Shown here: positions 9,144-17,837 of the stretch, one piece after another | Numbering within the stretch: position 1 is the first letter of the stretch | Layout of the letters: each line of letters starts with the position of its first letter | Source of the DNA: Streptomyces ficellus | Lineage (GTDB): Bacteria; Actinomycetota; Actinomycetes; Streptomycetales; Streptomycetaceae | Length of the DNA stretch: 64,000 nucleotides | Direction: 5' to 3' | NCBI RefSeq assembly: GCF_009739905.1 | Contig: NZ_CP034279.1 | Span: 496,001-560,000 of the forward strand | The notes under the pieces: model-generated | Seen by the model: only the letters and a program-made list of their open reading frames with translations | What the model was told of the DNA's origin: nothing | Databases searched by the model: none | Translations under genes and position numbers: made by a program

Positions 9144-10772
9144 ATGGACCTGGCCGGCTTCCACGCCGTGGCCAAGCTCCTGCCGCACGCGGTCGTGGTC
9201 GTCGCCGCCTCGGGCAGGATCCTGGCCGTCAACCCCGCGACGCACCGGACGATGGACACGCTCCGTCCCGGTGCCGACCTGCTCGGGCTGGTGGCCGACG
9301 CCGACGACGTGGCGCAGCGGCTGAGGCAGTGGCTGCGCAGCGGCTCGCCGCTCCCGGGCGTGATGACCGCGCACGACGGTGAGGGCCGTCCGATCCGGCT
9401 GCGGTGCCACGGGGCCCGCGCCACCTGGTGGCAGGGCTCCGAGCCGGCCGTACAGATCCACCTGTCGCGGCTGGACGTCAGCGACCGCTTCGTGGCGCTC
9501 AGCCAGCGGGTCAGTCTCATGAACCAGCAGATGGCCTACCGCCGGGCGATCGCCGAGCAGCGGGACCGCATGCTGCGCAGCGAGACCGAGGCGCGCGCCC
9601 GGATGCAGCGCCTGTACCGTCTGACGGCCGCGCTGGCCGCCAGCGCGAACCTCACCGACGTGTGCGAGGCGGTGCACAAGTGCGCGCCGCAGGCCCTGGA
9701 CGCGGCCGGGGTGACCCTGGAGCTGCACCCCCGCCGCATCGTGCCGTCGCTGGCGCCCACCGACACGCTTCCGGTCACGACCGCCGCCTGGACCGATCTG
9801 GACCAGCTGCCCGGCGGCCCCTCCCCCACCGGGTCGCTGCCGGAGGCGGCGCGGCGCGTGCCGCTGGAGGCGGAGGGCGTGACCCTGGGCAGCCTGGTGA
9901 TCCACTACCTGCCCGGGGCGGACCCGGACCCCGACCACACCGTCGCCATCGCCCAGCAGATCGCCCAGGCGGTACGCCGCGCCGGTCTGTTCGAGCACGA
10001 ACACCGCCTGGCCGTTCGGCTCCAGCGCAGCCTGCTGCCGCGCCTGCCGGAGATCGACGGTCTGGACATCGCCAGCGGCTACGCCCCCGGTACCCACATG
10101 GTGGACGTGGGCGGCGACTGGTACGACGTCCACCTGCTCAGCCAGGACACCATCGGCTTCACCATCGGGGACGTGGCCGGCCACGGCATCACCGAGGCGA
10201 CGGCGATGGCGCAGATCAGCACGGTGCTACGCGGCCTGTCCCGGCGGCACCGGGAGAACCTCCCGGCGGTGATGGCGGAGCTCAACGACTACCTGGGCAC
10301 GTACCACGACGGGCTGATGGCCACCGCCTGCTACGCCACCTACCACCGCAGCACCCGTACGCTGCGCTACACCCGTGCGGGACACCCGCCGCCGCTGCTG
10401 ATCCGGCGCGACGGCACCACCGAGTACCTGATGAGCGGGCTCGCCCCACCGCTCGGCCCGGTGCCGTTCACCCGGTACCCGCAGGCGGAGATCACCGTCC
10501 CGGCGGGCGCCACGCTCGTGTTCTACACCGACGGCCTCATCGAGCGCCGGGGCGAGAGCCTGGACGTCGGGCTGGACCGCCTCGCCCGTACGGCCTCCAC
10601 CGCGGCCGCGCTCGACGCGCAGGGCACGTGCGACCTGCTGCTGCACGAGCAGCCGGACACGGACATGCCCGACGACCAGGCCCTCCTCGTCGTCCGTTTC
10701 CCGGAGGAGGACCCGTCCGGGGAGGACCCGTCCGGGGAGGGCCCCGAGGCTGAGGCCGCCCCCGAGGGCTGA
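9144..10772 (+). CDS. PP2C-type (SpoIIE family) serine phosphatase with PAS and GAF-like sensor regions
   Basis: A 542-residue cytoplasmic phosphatase of the RsbU/SpoIIE class, which dephosphorylates anti-sigma-factor antagonists. Residues about 5-110 look like a PAS domain (HAVVVVAASGRILAVNPAT), about 115-155 a coiled coil, about 155-290 a GAF-like region and about 300-525 the catalytic domain. Metal-binding aspartates sit in VGGDWYDV and GDVAGHGITEA, with the usual RAGHPPPLL and VFYTDGLIERRG motifs. The C-terminal tail repeats DPSGE twice. It is translationally close to the upstream output-domain protein. No antagonist or anti-sigma gene lies beside it, so the partner must be elsewhere. Confidence 0.9.
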   Translation: MDLAGFHAVAKLLPHAVVVVAASGRILAVNPATHRTMDTLRPGADLLGLVADADDVAQRLRQWLRSGSPLPGVMTAHDGEGRPIRLRCHGARATWWQGSEPAVQIHLSRLDVSDRFVALSQRVSLMNQQMAYRRAIAEQRDRMLRSETEARARMQRLYRLTAALAASANLTDVCEAVHKCAPQALDAAGVTLELHPRRIVPSLAPTDTLPVTTAAWTDLDQLPGGPSPTGSLPEAARRVPLEAEGVTLGSLVIHYLPGADPDPDHTVAIAQQIAQAVRRAGLFEHEHRLAVRLQRSLLPRLPEIDGLDIASGYAPGTHMVDVGGDWYDVHLLSQDTIGFTIGDVAGHGITEATAMAQISTVLRGLSRRHRENLPAVMAELNDYLGTYHDGLMATACYATYHRSTRTLRYTRAGHPPPLLIRRDGTTEYLMSGLAPPLGPVPFTRYPQAEITVPAGATLVFYTDGLIERRGESLDVGLDRLARTASTAAALDAQGTCDLLLHEQPDTDMPDDQALLVVRFPEEDPSGEDPSGEGPEAEAAPEG

Positions 10773-10920
10773 GCCCCGCCGGGCGGGCGGTCCGCGTCTG
10801 CCGGCCGGTCCGGTGCCCCCTGCGGGTGAAGCGTGGGCCGAAGATCGCCGATTCCGCTCGTTCCGCCGCGAGACTGTGCCGCGGGGCCGCTGGGCCCACG
10901 GATCAGGGAAGGCGGACGCA

Positions 10921-13275
10921 ATGGCGAACGGCACCGTTCTGCTGGCACTGCGGGAGAACCCTCTGGGCGGTGGGGTCAGCACCGAGCAGCTGCGCCGGAT
11001 CGGCAAGGAGCTGGCGAACCAGGGGCTGGAGCCGCGGTGGGCCGCCAGTGCCCAGGAGGCGCGCGCCACCCTCCACACGGAGTCGGGTCTGGCGGCTGCC
11101 GTCGTCGCCTGGGACCTGCCGCGCGGCACCGGTGCCGCCGCCGGGAAGGGCGACGGGGCGGACGGCGAGGTGGCCGGCGGGGCGGACGTCCTGCGCCACA
11201 TCGGACGGCGGTTCAAGAACCTGCCCGTCTTCCTGCTCATGGCCGACGACGCCGACCAGGACCTGGAACGGCTGCCGCTGTGGGTCTCCGAGACGGTGGT
11301 CGGCTACATCTGGCCGCTGGAGGACACCGCCGCCTTCATCGCCGGGCGGGTCGTGACCGCCGCCCGCGCCTACCACCAGGACATCCTGCCGCCGTTCTTC
11401 AAGGCGCTGCGCCGCTTCGACGACGCGCACCAGTACTCGTGGCACACCCCCGCGCACTCGGGAGGTGTCGCGTTCCTCAAGTCCGCCGCCGGGCGGGCGT
11501 TCTTCGACTACTTCGGCGAGCGGCTCTTCCGCAGCGACCTGTCCATCTCGGTGGGGGAACTGGGGTCGCTGTTCGAGCACAGCGGGCCGATCGGCGAGGC
11601 CGAACGCAACGCCGCCCGCGTCTTCGGCGCCGACCGCACCTACTTCGTCCTGCACGGCGACTCCACCGCCGACCGCATGGTGGGCCACTACAGCGTCACC
11701 ACCGACGAGATCGCCCTGGTGGACCGCAACTGCCACAAGTCCGTCCTGCACGGCCTGGTGATCTCCGGCGCCCGCCCCGTGTACCTGGTGCCGACGCGCA
11801 ACGGTTACGGCCTGGCGGGTCCGCTGCCGCCGGCGGAGACCGGTTCCTCGGCGGTCGCCGCCCGGATCGCGGCCAACCCGCTGGCGGCCGGGGCGGTCTC
11901 GCGCGAGGCCCAGTACGCGGTGCTCACCAACTCGACGTACGACGGCCTGTGTTACGACACCGTCGCAGCCGCCCGGGCCCTCGCGCCGAGCACTCCGCGC
12001 CTGCACTTCGACGAGGCGTGGTTCGCCTACGCCCGCTTCCATCCCCTGTACGCGGGGCGCTACGGGATGGCGGTCGGCCCGGACACGCTCCCGGGCCCGG
12101 AGCGGCCCACCGTGTTCTCCACCCAGTCGACGCACAAACTGCTGGCCGCCCTGTCGCAGACCGCGATGGTGCACGTCAGGTCGGCGCCGCGGGCCCCCGT
12201 GGTGCACGAACGGTTCAACGAGGCGTTCATGATGCACGGCACCACCTCGCCGCTCTATCCGGCCATCGCGTCCCTCGACGTGGCGACCGCGATGATGGAC
12301 GGTCCGCAGGGGCAGTGGCTGATCGACGAGGCGGTGACCGAGGCCATCCGCTTCCGGCAGGCCGTGGTGCGCACCGGACGGCGCATCGCGGGCGCCGGGG
12401 ACCGGCCCGGCTGGTTCTTCGGCGTCTGGCAGCCGGAGACCGTCACGGACCCGGCCACCGGTGAGCGCGTCGCCTTCGCCGACGCCCCGGCCTCACTGCT
12501 GCGCCGCGAACCGGGCTGCTGGCACCTCGAACCGGGCGCCGCCTGGCACGGTTTCCGTGATCTGACCGACGGCTACTGCATGCTCGACCCGATCAAGGTG
12601 ACGCTGACCTGCCCCGGTGTGTCCGCCACCGGGGAGACCTCGCCGTGGGGGATCCCGGCGCGCGTGCTGACCGCGTACCTCGCCACGCGGGGCATCGTCG
12701 TGGAGAAGACCGACAGCTACACCACGCTCGTCCTGTTCTCGATGGGCATCACCAAGGGCAAGTGGGGCACGCTGATGGACGCCCTGATGGACTTCAAGGC
12801 GCTGTACGACGCGGACGCGCCCCTCGACCGGGTGCTGCCGGACCTGGTGGGGCGGTATCCGCGCCGGTACGCCGGCACCACGCTGCGCGACCTGTGCCAG
12901 GAGATGCACGAGCACCTGACCGGCGCCCGGCTGATCACCGCGCTCGACACCGCGTTCCAGCAGCTCCCCGAGCCGGTCGCCCCGCCGCAGGCCTGCTACC
13001 AACAGCTGATCCGCGGCGGTACCGAACGCCTCCCGCTCAGGGAGGCGTCCATGCGGGTCGCCGCCGCCATGGTGACGGTGACCCCGCCGGGCATCCCGGT
13101 GCTGATGCCCGGCGAGTCCACCGGAGCGCCGGACGGGCCGCTGCTGCGCTACCTGGGCGCGCTGGAGGCGTTCGACCGGGCGTTCCCCGGCTTCCACAGC
13201 GAGGCGCACGGTGTGACCGTGGACGCCGAGACCGGTGACTACCTGATCGAGTGCGTCCGCCCGGCCCGGGTCTGA
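10921..13275 (+). CDS. Orn/Lys/Arg decarboxylase (PLP-dependent, fold III-type family I)
   Basis: A 784-residue PLP enzyme of the biodegradative amino acid decarboxylase family, which removes CO2 from arginine, lysine or ornithine to give agmatine, cadaverine or putrescine. An N-terminal receiver-like wing domain spans about 1-135. The core shows SWHTPAHSGGVAF, FDEAWFAYARFHPLY and STQSTHK, where Lys406 should form the Schiff base with PLP. The C-terminal domain has GIPVLMPGE. ATG at 10921 is used; the upstream in-frame stretch has no family similarity. Substrate preference cannot be read from the sequence. Such enzymes often serve acid or polyamine stress, fitting the neighbouring signalling genes. 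Confidence 0.92.
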   Translation: MANGTVLLALRENPLGGGVSTEQLRRIGKELANQGLEPRWAASAQEARATLHTESGLAAAVVAWDLPRGTGAAAGKGDGADGEVAGGADVLRHIGRRFKNLPVFLLMADDADQDLERLPLWVSETVVGYIWPLEDTAAFIAGRVVTAARAYHQDILPPFFKALRRFDDAHQYSWHTPAHSGGVAFLKSAAGRAFFDYFGERLFRSDLSISVGELGSLFEHSGPIGEAERNAARVFGADRTYFVLHGDSTADRMVGHYSVTTDEIALVDRNCHKSVLHGLVISGARPVYLVPTRNGYGLAGPLPPAETGSSAVAARIAANPLAAGAVSREAQYAVLTNSTYDGLCYDTVAAARALAPSTPRLHFDEAWFAYARFHPLYAGRYGMAVGPDTLPGPERPTVFSTQSTHKLLAALSQTAMVHVRSAPRAPVVHERFNEAFMMHGTTSPLYPAIASLDVATAMMDGPQGQWLIDEAVTEAIRFRQAVVRTGRRIAGAGDRPGWFFGVWQPETVTDPATGERVAFADAPASLLRREPGCWHLEPGAAWHGFRDLTDGYCMLDPIKVTLTCPGVSATGETSPWGIPARVLTAYLATRGIVVEKTDSYTTLVLFSMGITKGKWGTLMDALMDFKALYDADAPLDRVLPDLVGRYPRRYAGTTLRDLCQEMHEHLTGARLITALDTAFQQLPEPVAPPQACYQQLIRGGTERLPLREASMRVAAAMVTVTPPGIPVLMPGESTGAPDGPLLRYLGALEAFDRAFPGFHSEAHGVTVDAETGDYLIECVRPARV

Positions 13276-13296
13276 CGCGTCCGGTGTTCCGTCCGT

Positions 13297-13327
13297 GACC
13301 GGGGTGATTGCCCGGTCCGGTGTTTTC
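13297..13327 (+). terminator. Hairpin with downstream T-run after the decarboxylase gene
   Basis: A seven-bp stem GACCGGG/CCCGGTC with loop GTGATTG is followed within a few bases by TGTTTTCT. It lies in the 64-base gap before the channel gene and would separate the two transcripts. Confidence 0.5.
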
Positions 13328-13339
13328 TGGGGGGTCTGT

Positions 13340-15235
13340 ATGGCGCGGCGCGCGTCCGGTCCGTGGTCACGCCTGCGGTACCGCTTCGACAACCTGATGG
13401 TCCACGGCACGCCCGTGCTCATCGGCTGGCTGACGCTGGTCTGCCTGGTGATCGTGGTTCCGGCCAGTGTGGTGCTCGTCTGGGCCGACCGCGGTGCTCC
13501 GTCCGGTTTCTCCGGGCGGGCGACGGCCGTCTGGCAGAGCGTCGGCCGCACGCTCAGGCTGGGTGGCGAGGTCGGTCCGCCCGTGTACGTGGCGATGTCG
13601 GTCCTGCTGGCGCTCGTGGCACTGCTGTTCGTGTCGGCGCTCGTCAGCCTGATCACCACGGGGCTCAACGAGCGCCTGCTGGCCTTGCGGCTGGGCCGGT
13701 CGGTGGTCCTGGAGGAGCGGCACACGGTGCTGCTCGGCTGGTCCGACCAGGTGTTCCCGGTCGTCGCGGAGCTGGTCGCCGCCAACGCCAATCAGCGCAG
13801 GGCGGCCGTCGCCGTGCTCGCCGACGAGGACAAGGCCCACATGGACGGCGAGATCGCGACGCACGTCGGTGACACGGGCACCACACGGGTGATCTGCCGC
13901 AGCGGTGCCACCACCGACCCGGCGGTCCTGCCGCGGGTGAGCCCCGGGACCGCGAAGGCCGTGCTGGTGCTGTCCCCCGGCGGCCCGGACGGCGACCGTC
14001 ATGTGGTGAAGACGCTGCTCGCCCTGGACGCGGCCGTGCCGCGCGCGGAGGACCGGGTGGTGGTCGCCGCGGTGCGCGAGCCCCGGCACCACACGGCCGC
14101 GGTCCTGGCCGCGGGCCCGCACGGGCACGTCCTGAGCATCGACGACATCGTCGCCCGGCTCCTGGTCCAGACCTCGCGACAGCCGGGACTGTCGCTCGTC
14201 TACCGGGAGTTGCTCGACTTCGCGGGTGACGAGTTCTATCTGGTGCCCGCCGCCGGGCTCGCCGGCCGTACGTTCGGCGAGGCGCTCAGCGCGTTCGCGA
14301 CCACCTCGGTGGCGGGGCTGGTCCGGGCCGGCGGGGACACCGTCCTCAGTCCGCCGCCCGACGTGCGCATCGGCGCCGGCGACCGGCTCGTGGTCATCAC
14401 CGAGGACGACGACACCGCGGTGCCGGCCGACACGGTGCCGCCCGTCGACGAGGACGCGATCGTCGCGGCCGGACCCCGCGCACCGGCGGCGGAACGGCTG
14501 CTGCTCCTCGGCTGGAACCGCCGCGCCCCGCTGATCGTCGAGCAGCTCGACCAGTACGTACGGCCCGGCTCGTCCCTGGACGTGGTGTCGCTGAGCGACG
14601 CGGCGACGCTGCGCTCGGCGGTGAGCGCGGTGGGCGGGTGCGTGCGCCTGCTGGTGACGTTCCACCACGGTGACATCACCGAGCGGCGGACGCTGAGCGG
14701 CCTGGACGTGCCGTCGTACGACAGCGTGATGCTCATCGCGGACGACGGGGGTTCGGCGCAGGCCGGTCCGGAGACGGACGACCGGACGCTGGTCACCCTG
14801 CTTCACCTGCGCGCCGTCGAGGAGGCCGCCGGGCGGGAGCTGTCCGTGATCACGGAGATGACCGACGACCGCAACCGGCTGCTGGCACCGGTGCGGCAGG
14901 GCGCGGACTTCATCGTCAGCGGCCGGCTGATCAGTCTGCTGATGACGCAGATCGCGGAGAACCGGCACCTGGCCGGTGTGTTCGACGAACTGTTCAGCGC
15001 CACCGGGAGCTCGATCCACCTGCGGCCGGCGGCCGACTACGTCCTGCCCGGCCGTGACGTCTCCTTCGCCACCGTGGTGGAGTCCGCGCGCCGCCGTCAG
15101 GAGTGCGCCATCGGCTACCGGCTGCGGGCCGAGGCGGCCACGGGTCCGTCCCACGGCGTGCGGATCAACCCGGACAAGCGCGTGCCGGTGCGGTTCGGGA
15201 CGGGGGACGCGGTGATCGTCGTGGCGGAGGGCTGA
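13340..15235 (+). CDS. CASTOR/POLLUX-related putative ion channel with tandem RCK (TrkA-N-like) domains
   Basis: A 631-residue membrane protein. Two hydrophobic helices occur at about 25-47 (VLIGWLTLVCLVIVVPASVV) and about 75-100. Two cytosolic Rossmann-like regions follow, starting with TVLLGWSDQVFPVVAELV near 130 and RLLLLGWNRRAPLIVEQL near 390, each the nucleotide-binding start of an RCK domain. This is the plan of bacterial relatives of plant CASTOR/POLLUX channels, and Streptomyces homologues carry that name. The ion (K+ or Ca2+) is unknown. ATG at 13340 directly precedes an Arg-rich segment ahead of the first helix. No RBS is obvious. Confidence 0.82.
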   Translation: MARRASGPWSRLRYRFDNLMVHGTPVLIGWLTLVCLVIVVPASVVLVWADRGAPSGFSGRATAVWQSVGRTLRLGGEVGPPVYVAMSVLLALVALLFVSALVSLITTGLNERLLALRLGRSVVLEERHTVLLGWSDQVFPVVAELVAANANQRRAAVAVLADEDKAHMDGEIATHVGDTGTTRVICRSGATTDPAVLPRVSPGTAKAVLVLSPGGPDGDRHVVKTLLALDAAVPRAEDRVVVAAVREPRHHTAAVLAAGPHGHVLSIDDIVARLLVQTSRQPGLSLVYRELLDFAGDEFYLVPAAGLAGRTFGEALSAFATTSVAGLVRAGGDTVLSPPPDVRIGAGDRLVVITEDDDTAVPADTVPPVDEDAIVAAGPRAPAAERLLLLGWNRRAPLIVEQLDQYVRPGSSLDVVSLSDAATLRSAVSAVGGCVRLLVTFHHGDITERRTLSGLDVPSYDSVMLIADDGGSAQAGPETDDRTLVTLLHLRAVEEAAGRELSVITEMTDDRNRLLAPVRQGADFIVSGRLISLLMTQIAENRHLAGVFDELFSATGSSIHLRPAADYVLPGRDVSFATVVESARRRQECAIGYRLRAEAATGPSHGVRINPDKRVPVRFGTGDAVIVVAEG

Positions 15236-15365
15236 CCGGCCACCACGAGGCTTCCGCGTGGTGCGGTCTTCACTCCTCGGGGTGGTCGTCCGTCGCCACC
15301 GTCGACTGCCAGGTGCGAACCCGACAACCGGGGGAAGAAGTAGCGGCAGCGAAAAGGAGGCTGCT

Positions 15366-16559
15366 GTGGACGGTGAAACACTGAGGATCGGGGACGTACT
15401 GGCCGAGGCGGCCGACGCCTCGCCGGTGGAGTCCGTGGACGTCGTCGCCCGCCACCTTCAAAAGCGCTTCCAAGCGGTGTGCGTCTCCTTCCTGTTCGCA
15501 GACCTCATCGGGGAGAAGCTCATCCGGCTGGCGATCGCCGACGGGCCGGAGGCCGAGCGGGAGGGCACCACGCGCATCGGCCTGCGGGGCAGTGTGTACG
15601 AGAAGGTGCTGCGGTCACAACGCCTGCACGTGGAGCCGCACGGCGACAACGCCCGGCGGGTCGTCGCGCCGGTCACCAACCGGGGCGACTGCATCGGTGT
15701 GCTGGAGATGACGCTGCCGTACACCGACGAGTCGACGCTGCGGCAAGTGCACGAGGCGGCGCGGGCGCTGGCGTACATCATCGTGACGGACCGCCGGTTC
15801 ACCGACCTCTACCACGTGGGGAGACGGACGACGCCGACGAGCCTGGCGGCCGAGATCCAGCACAACCTGCTTCCGTCGGCCTCGTGTTGCGAGGCGGCGC
15901 AGTTCTCGGTGGCCGGTGGCCTGGTGCCGGCCGACGACATCGGCGGCGACACCTACGACTACGCGCTGGACCGCGACACCCTGCACCTGTCCATCACGGA
16001 CGCCATGGGGCACGACACGGAGTCCGCCCTGCTGGCCACCCTCCTGGTGGCGGCGCTGCGCGGTGCCCGGCGGGCGGGCTGCGGGATCGCCGAGCAGGCC
16101 CGCCGGGCGCACCGGGCCCTGGTCGCCCACGACTGTGGCATCGCCACCGGTCAGCTGCTCCGGGTCGACCTGGGCGAAGGACGCGTCCAGCTCGTCAACG
16201 CCGGCCATCCGCGCCCCCTGCGGCTGCGCGACGGCGAGGTGGAGGAGCTCGCCCTCGCGGTGAACCTGCCCTTCGGGGTGCCCTCTCCGGTCCCGTACCG
16301 GGTCCAGGAGCTGGAGTTGCGGCCCGGTGACCGGCTGGTGCTGCTGACGGACGGCATGCAGGAGCGGTCCGCGTCGGCGGTGGACCTGCCGGCCCTCGTC
16401 CGGGACACCCGGTGGCTCCACCCGCGTGAGGCGGTCACCGCGCTGGTGGGCGCGGTGCGTACGGCCTGTCAGGACCGTCTGCCGGACGACGCCACGGTGA
16501 TGTGCCTCGACTGGTACGGCGCGGATGCCGCCGGGCGGCGGGAGTCGTGGTCCTCGTAG
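15366..16559 (+). CDS. GAF-PP2C (SpoIIE family) serine phosphatase
   Basis: A 397-residue soluble RsbU-like phosphatase, the second in 6 kb. Residues about 15-140 form a GAF-type sensor (VDVVARHLQKRF, VCVSFLFADL, RGDCIGVLEMTLPY). The PP2C domain spans about 165-385, with metal ligands in ADDIGGDTYDY and TDAMGHDTES, then NAGHPRPLRLRDG and LVLLTDGMQER. An excellent AAAGGAGG site (15353-15360) lies five bases before the GTG start at 15366, which decides the start. Its stop codon falls in a 15-bp tandem repeat. Probable substrate: a phosphorylated anti-anti-sigma factor encoded elsewhere. Confidence 0.9.
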   Translation: MDGETLRIGDVLAEAADASPVESVDVVARHLQKRFQAVCVSFLFADLIGEKLIRLAIADGPEAEREGTTRIGLRGSVYEKVLRSQRLHVEPHGDNARRVVAPVTNRGDCIGVLEMTLPYTDESTLRQVHEAARALAYIIVTDRRFTDLYHVGRRTTPTSLAAEIQHNLLPSASCCEAAQFSVAGGLVPADDIGGDTYDYALDRDTLHLSITDAMGHDTESALLATLLVAALRGARRAGCGIAEQARRAHRALVAHDCGIATGQLLRVDLGEGRVQLVNAGHPRPLRLRDGEVEELALAVNLPFGVPSPVPYRVQELELRPGDRLVLLTDGMQERSASAVDLPALVRDTRWLHPREAVTALVGAVRTACQDRLPDDATVMCLDWYGADAAGRRESWSS

Positions 16560-16595
16560 GAGAGGTCTTCGTAGCAACGGTCTTCGTAGGAGCGG
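16551..16595. repeat. Three tandem 15-bp repeats over the end of the phosphatase gene
   Basis: Units at 16551-16565, 16566-16580 and 16581-16595 share the form TCtTCGTAGgAgcGG with one to four differences. The first contains the TAG stop (16557-16559), so copy-number change could extend or shift the 3' end of the gene. Confidence 0.65.
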
Positions 16596-16615
16596 GGGGG
16601 TGAGGCGATGGTGGC

Positions 16616-16643
16616 GGAATGCGCCATTCCTTCACCGTGTGAA
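16616..16643. promoter_or_regulatory. Two adjacent perfect inverted repeats, possible operators or small hairpins
   Basis: GGAATG-CGC-CATTCC (16616-16630) is followed without a gap by TTCAC-CGT-GTGAA (16631-16643). Both have three-base centres, and they are less GC-rich than the surroundings. They lie about 200 bases before the small secreted protein gene and just after the phosphatase gene. Confidence 0.4.
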
Positions 16644-16843
16644 GAAATTGTCGGCACGCTGGGTGCCGTCGCCGGAGGCCTCGGCTCCGTATGGCCCTCA
16701 CGCGGGGCACATGCGTCCGCCGGGCCCTCCGACGGACGCACCGGTGACGCCCCGGTACCCGCGTCCTGTTCGAGCCGGTGAGCCCCGCGCACCGGCGGGA
16801 CGGGGCAGACGGCCGCGGCGGGCGTGTCCTAGCCTCCCGCGCC

Positions 16844-17383
16844 ATGCGCATCACACACCTCAGCAAAGCGATCCTGACCGCACTGCTCACCGTCGCCTTC
16901 GCCCTCGGCCTGAGCGGGCCGGCGACCGCGGCGGGGCAGGGGAACACCGGGGCCGCCGCCGCGGACCTGACCTTCACGGCCGACCAGCAGAGCGTCACGC
17001 CGGGGTCCACGGTCAACTTCACGATGACGTTCACCAACAACCAGGAGACGGACATCTGGTTCGTCTACCAGTCGGTGCAGCCGACGTGGCTCACCACCCA
17101 GCGCAAGGACCTGAAGTACGCGTTCACCTCCTGCACCGCCGACGGCGTGACCTGCTCGGGGACCGGCACCACGAGCGTGGGCATGAACTACGCCATCCCG
17201 CTGGCGCCGGGCGCGACCCGGACGGTGACGCTGTCCGTCCAGATCGCCGCCGACTCCGGCTGCAACGGGAACATCGGCTTCTACTCGTACCTCTACTACG
17301 AGTACAACGGCGGCCAGGCCACCAAGGACGGGGTGTTCAACACGCCCGAGACGCGGGTCGTCTGCGCGCCCGCCACCAGCTGA
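16844..17383 (+). CDS. Small secreted protein with DUF11-like/Ig-like fold, function unknown
   Basis: A 179-residue exported protein. A Sec signal peptide covers about 1-30 (positively charged start, hydrophobic ILTALLTVAFALGL, cleavage near ATAAG). The mature part reads as a beta-sandwich: QQSVTPGSTVNFTMTFTNNQ is typical of conserved-repeat/DUF11-like domains, and a C-terminal segment is rich in Tyr (GFYSYLYYEYN). Four cysteines could form two disulfides. ATG at 16844 was chosen because the signal peptide starts there; CCTAGCCT 10-16 bases upstream could be a -10 of a near-leaderless transcript. I do not recognise a specific function. Confidence 0.8.
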   Translation: MRITHLSKAILTALLTVAFALGLSGPATAAGQGNTGAAAADLTFTADQQSVTPGSTVNFTMTFTNNQETDIWFVYQSVQPTWLTTQRKDLKYAFTSCTADGVTCSGTGTTSVGMNYAIPLAPGATRTVTLSVQIAADSGCNGNIGFYSYLYYEYNGGQATKDGVFNTPETRVVCAPATS

Positions 17384-17423
17384 CCGACCCCCCCTTCTCG
17401 CAGGATCCCGTCCCCCGGCCCGC

Positions 17424-17459
17424 AGGCGGCCGGCCGCACCCGGGTGCGGCCGGCCGCCT
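17424..17459. terminator. Perfect 36-base palindrome, probable terminator
   Basis: Two 18-base arms (17424-17441 and 17442-17459) are fully complementary around a CCCGGG centre. It lies 40 bases after the stop of the secreted protein gene and well before the polysaccharide cluster. Confidence 0.8.
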
Positions 17460-17837
17460 CGTCGTGTGGCCGAAAACCGGCAGCGGCCCCCGGGGCTTCG
17501 CACGGGCCGGCCGGGCGCCTCCGGCAGGGCCGCCGCGCGGCCGGCCGCAAGCGATTTCCGCCGCGCCGCACCAGCGCCGCACTCCGCCGGGACCGTGCGG
17601 AGAGGCCCTTCCGCACAGCCCTTCGAGCGGCCCCGGGAACCGTCTCCCACCCGGTCCGGCACCTGCGCTTTTCCGTCATGTTCCACATCGTGCGCACGGA
17701 TCCTCCACACAGGCCGCACTATGTGACGCGTTGGAGCCGATCGGCGCCGCCTCGGCGAGGCGCGGCCGGGAGGCTGGGGGGTGGGGTGCGTCCGCCGGGG
17801 AGAGGCGGGCCGCCCTTCCGGGGAGGGACATCACCGC
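17460..17837. other. Gene-free upstream region of the polysaccharide cluster
   Basis: After the palindrome, about 380 bases carry no convincing gene. Overlapping long open frames here have no ribosome site and no family features. The second half is less GC-rich (TTCCGTCATGTTCCACATC near 17660 and CACTATGTGACG near 17716) and is the likely promoter region. No clear consensus promoter could be fixed. Confidence 0.5.
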
